Source: an uncultured Bacilli bacterium
Lineage (GTDB): Bacteria > Bacillota_I > Bacilli_A > RF39 > UBA660
Reading direction: 5' to 3'
Assembly: GCA_947631135.1 (NCBI GenBank)
Contig: CANRKE010000074.1
Span: 1 to 5,387, forward strand
DNA length: 5,387 nucleotides
Below the pieces are notes generated by a model. The model was given only the letters and a program-made list of their open reading frames with translations. It was not told where the DNA came from and made no database searches. Shown in pieces: positions 5,210 to 5,387 of this stretch; within the stretch, counting starts at the first letter, position 1; each line of letters begins with the position of its first letter. The position numbers and the translations under genes are program-made.

Positions 5210-5249
5210 AGGGAGTAGTTTTTTAATATATATTTTTTTTCGCCCTAAT
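5207..5249. repeat. Inverted repeat ATTAGGG / CCCTAAT across the promoter start region
   Basis: ATTAGGG (5207-5213) and CCCTAAT (5243-5249) are perfect 7-bp inverted copies with a 29-base, T-rich centre holding an eight-T run (5233-5240). The left copy touches the -10 box and the right copy lies just before the ribosome site. It could be a repressor operator, a leader hairpin or chance. G/C triplets are rare in this gap, which makes the pairing somewhat notable. Confidence 0.4.
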
Positions 5250-5271
5250 TATATAGAGGAGGATGAGATTT

Positions 5272-5387
5272 ATGACTGAAGAAAAAACTTATATTACTTT
5301 GAAGTTTGACCTTATGTTCAAACGTATATTTGGTGATCCTAATGATCTAGGACCTATAAGAAGATTCTTAAAGGAGGTGTTAAATAT
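5272..5387 (+). CDS. Rpn / PD-(D/E)XK nuclease-family putative transposase, N-terminus (partial)
   Basis: The first 38 residues of a gene running off the window. LKFDLMFKRIFGDPND (residues 10-25) followed by IRRFLKEVLN matches the start of the Rpn-type recombination-promoting nuclease / putative transposase family (PDDEXK_2), whose members begin with a DxxFKxxFG motif and a helix. The catalytic PD-(D/E)XK residues would lie beyond the window. Family members are DNA endonucleases linked to RecA-independent recombination and, more recently, to phage defence. They are often numerous in Firmicutes genomes. The ribosome site AGGAGG (5257-5262) is strong. The ATG at 5272 (9-base spacing) is preferred to an in-frame ATG at 5263 that abuts it. 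It has its own promoter and is separated from the surface gene by a terminator. Whether the gene is full length cannot be seen. Confidence 0.8.
   Translation, partial: MTEEKTYITLKFDLMFKRIFGDPNDLGPIRRFLKEVLN

Noticed and set aside
1..5387. Mycoplasma-type genetic code (TGA as tryptophan), suggested by the AT content.
   Set aside because: Tryptophans in these proteins use TGG, and none of the coding regions contains an in-frame TGA.

Overview
The window is very AT-rich, with codons dominated by A/T-ending triplets, strong AGGAGG-type ribosome binding sites and several intrinsic terminators. A YtxG/YtxH-like gene pair, a lipobox lipoprotein and a TasA-like surface protein point to a low-GC Gram-positive bacterium, probably an uncultured gut Bacilli, Erysipelotrichia-like or Clostridia-like lineage. 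Tryptophan is written TGG and no gene reads through TGA, so the mycoplasma code is not in use. All genes are on the + strand. The taxonomic placement is inference.

Layout: (1) 1-245, the 3' end of serS (seryl-tRNA synthetase). It is followed immediately by a membrane-anchored thioredoxin-like protein (261-872) whose Shine-Dalgarno overlaps the serS stop codon. (2) 890-936, a compact boundary where a terminator hairpin ends exactly at an extended -10 promoter. (3) 962-3224, a tight four-gene operon: a small lipoprotein, a highly charged and mostly disordered protein with isolated conserved-looking blocks, a small membrane protein in the YtxG (DUF948-like) position, and a YtxH-family protein overlapping it. 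All four look like cell-envelope proteins, and the set may work at the membrane. (4) 3225-3350, a compact structured RNA or leader. It has a long hairpin containing an isolated G8 run, and two copies of TAAGGTAGGT that compete for one complementary arm. The second copy contains the putative Shine-Dalgarno of the next gene. (5) 3351-5081, a 576-residue surface protein starting with TTG. It has an N-terminal membrane anchor and TasA/camelysin-like domain, fused to segments that look like those of Firmicutes phage tail proteins. (6) 5082-5271, a terminator, three A-tracts spaced exactly one helical turn apart, a TTGACA promoter and a dyad. (7) 5272-end, the start of an Rpn / PD-(D/E)XK nuclease-family putative transposase, cut by the window edge.

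The most interesting parts are the leader with mutually exclusive pairings in front of the TTG-started surface gene, and that gene's apparent fusion of a TasA-like anchor with a phage-tail-like body. The neighbouring Rpn-type gene adds to the impression that the right half is accessory DNA, next to a housekeeping left half.
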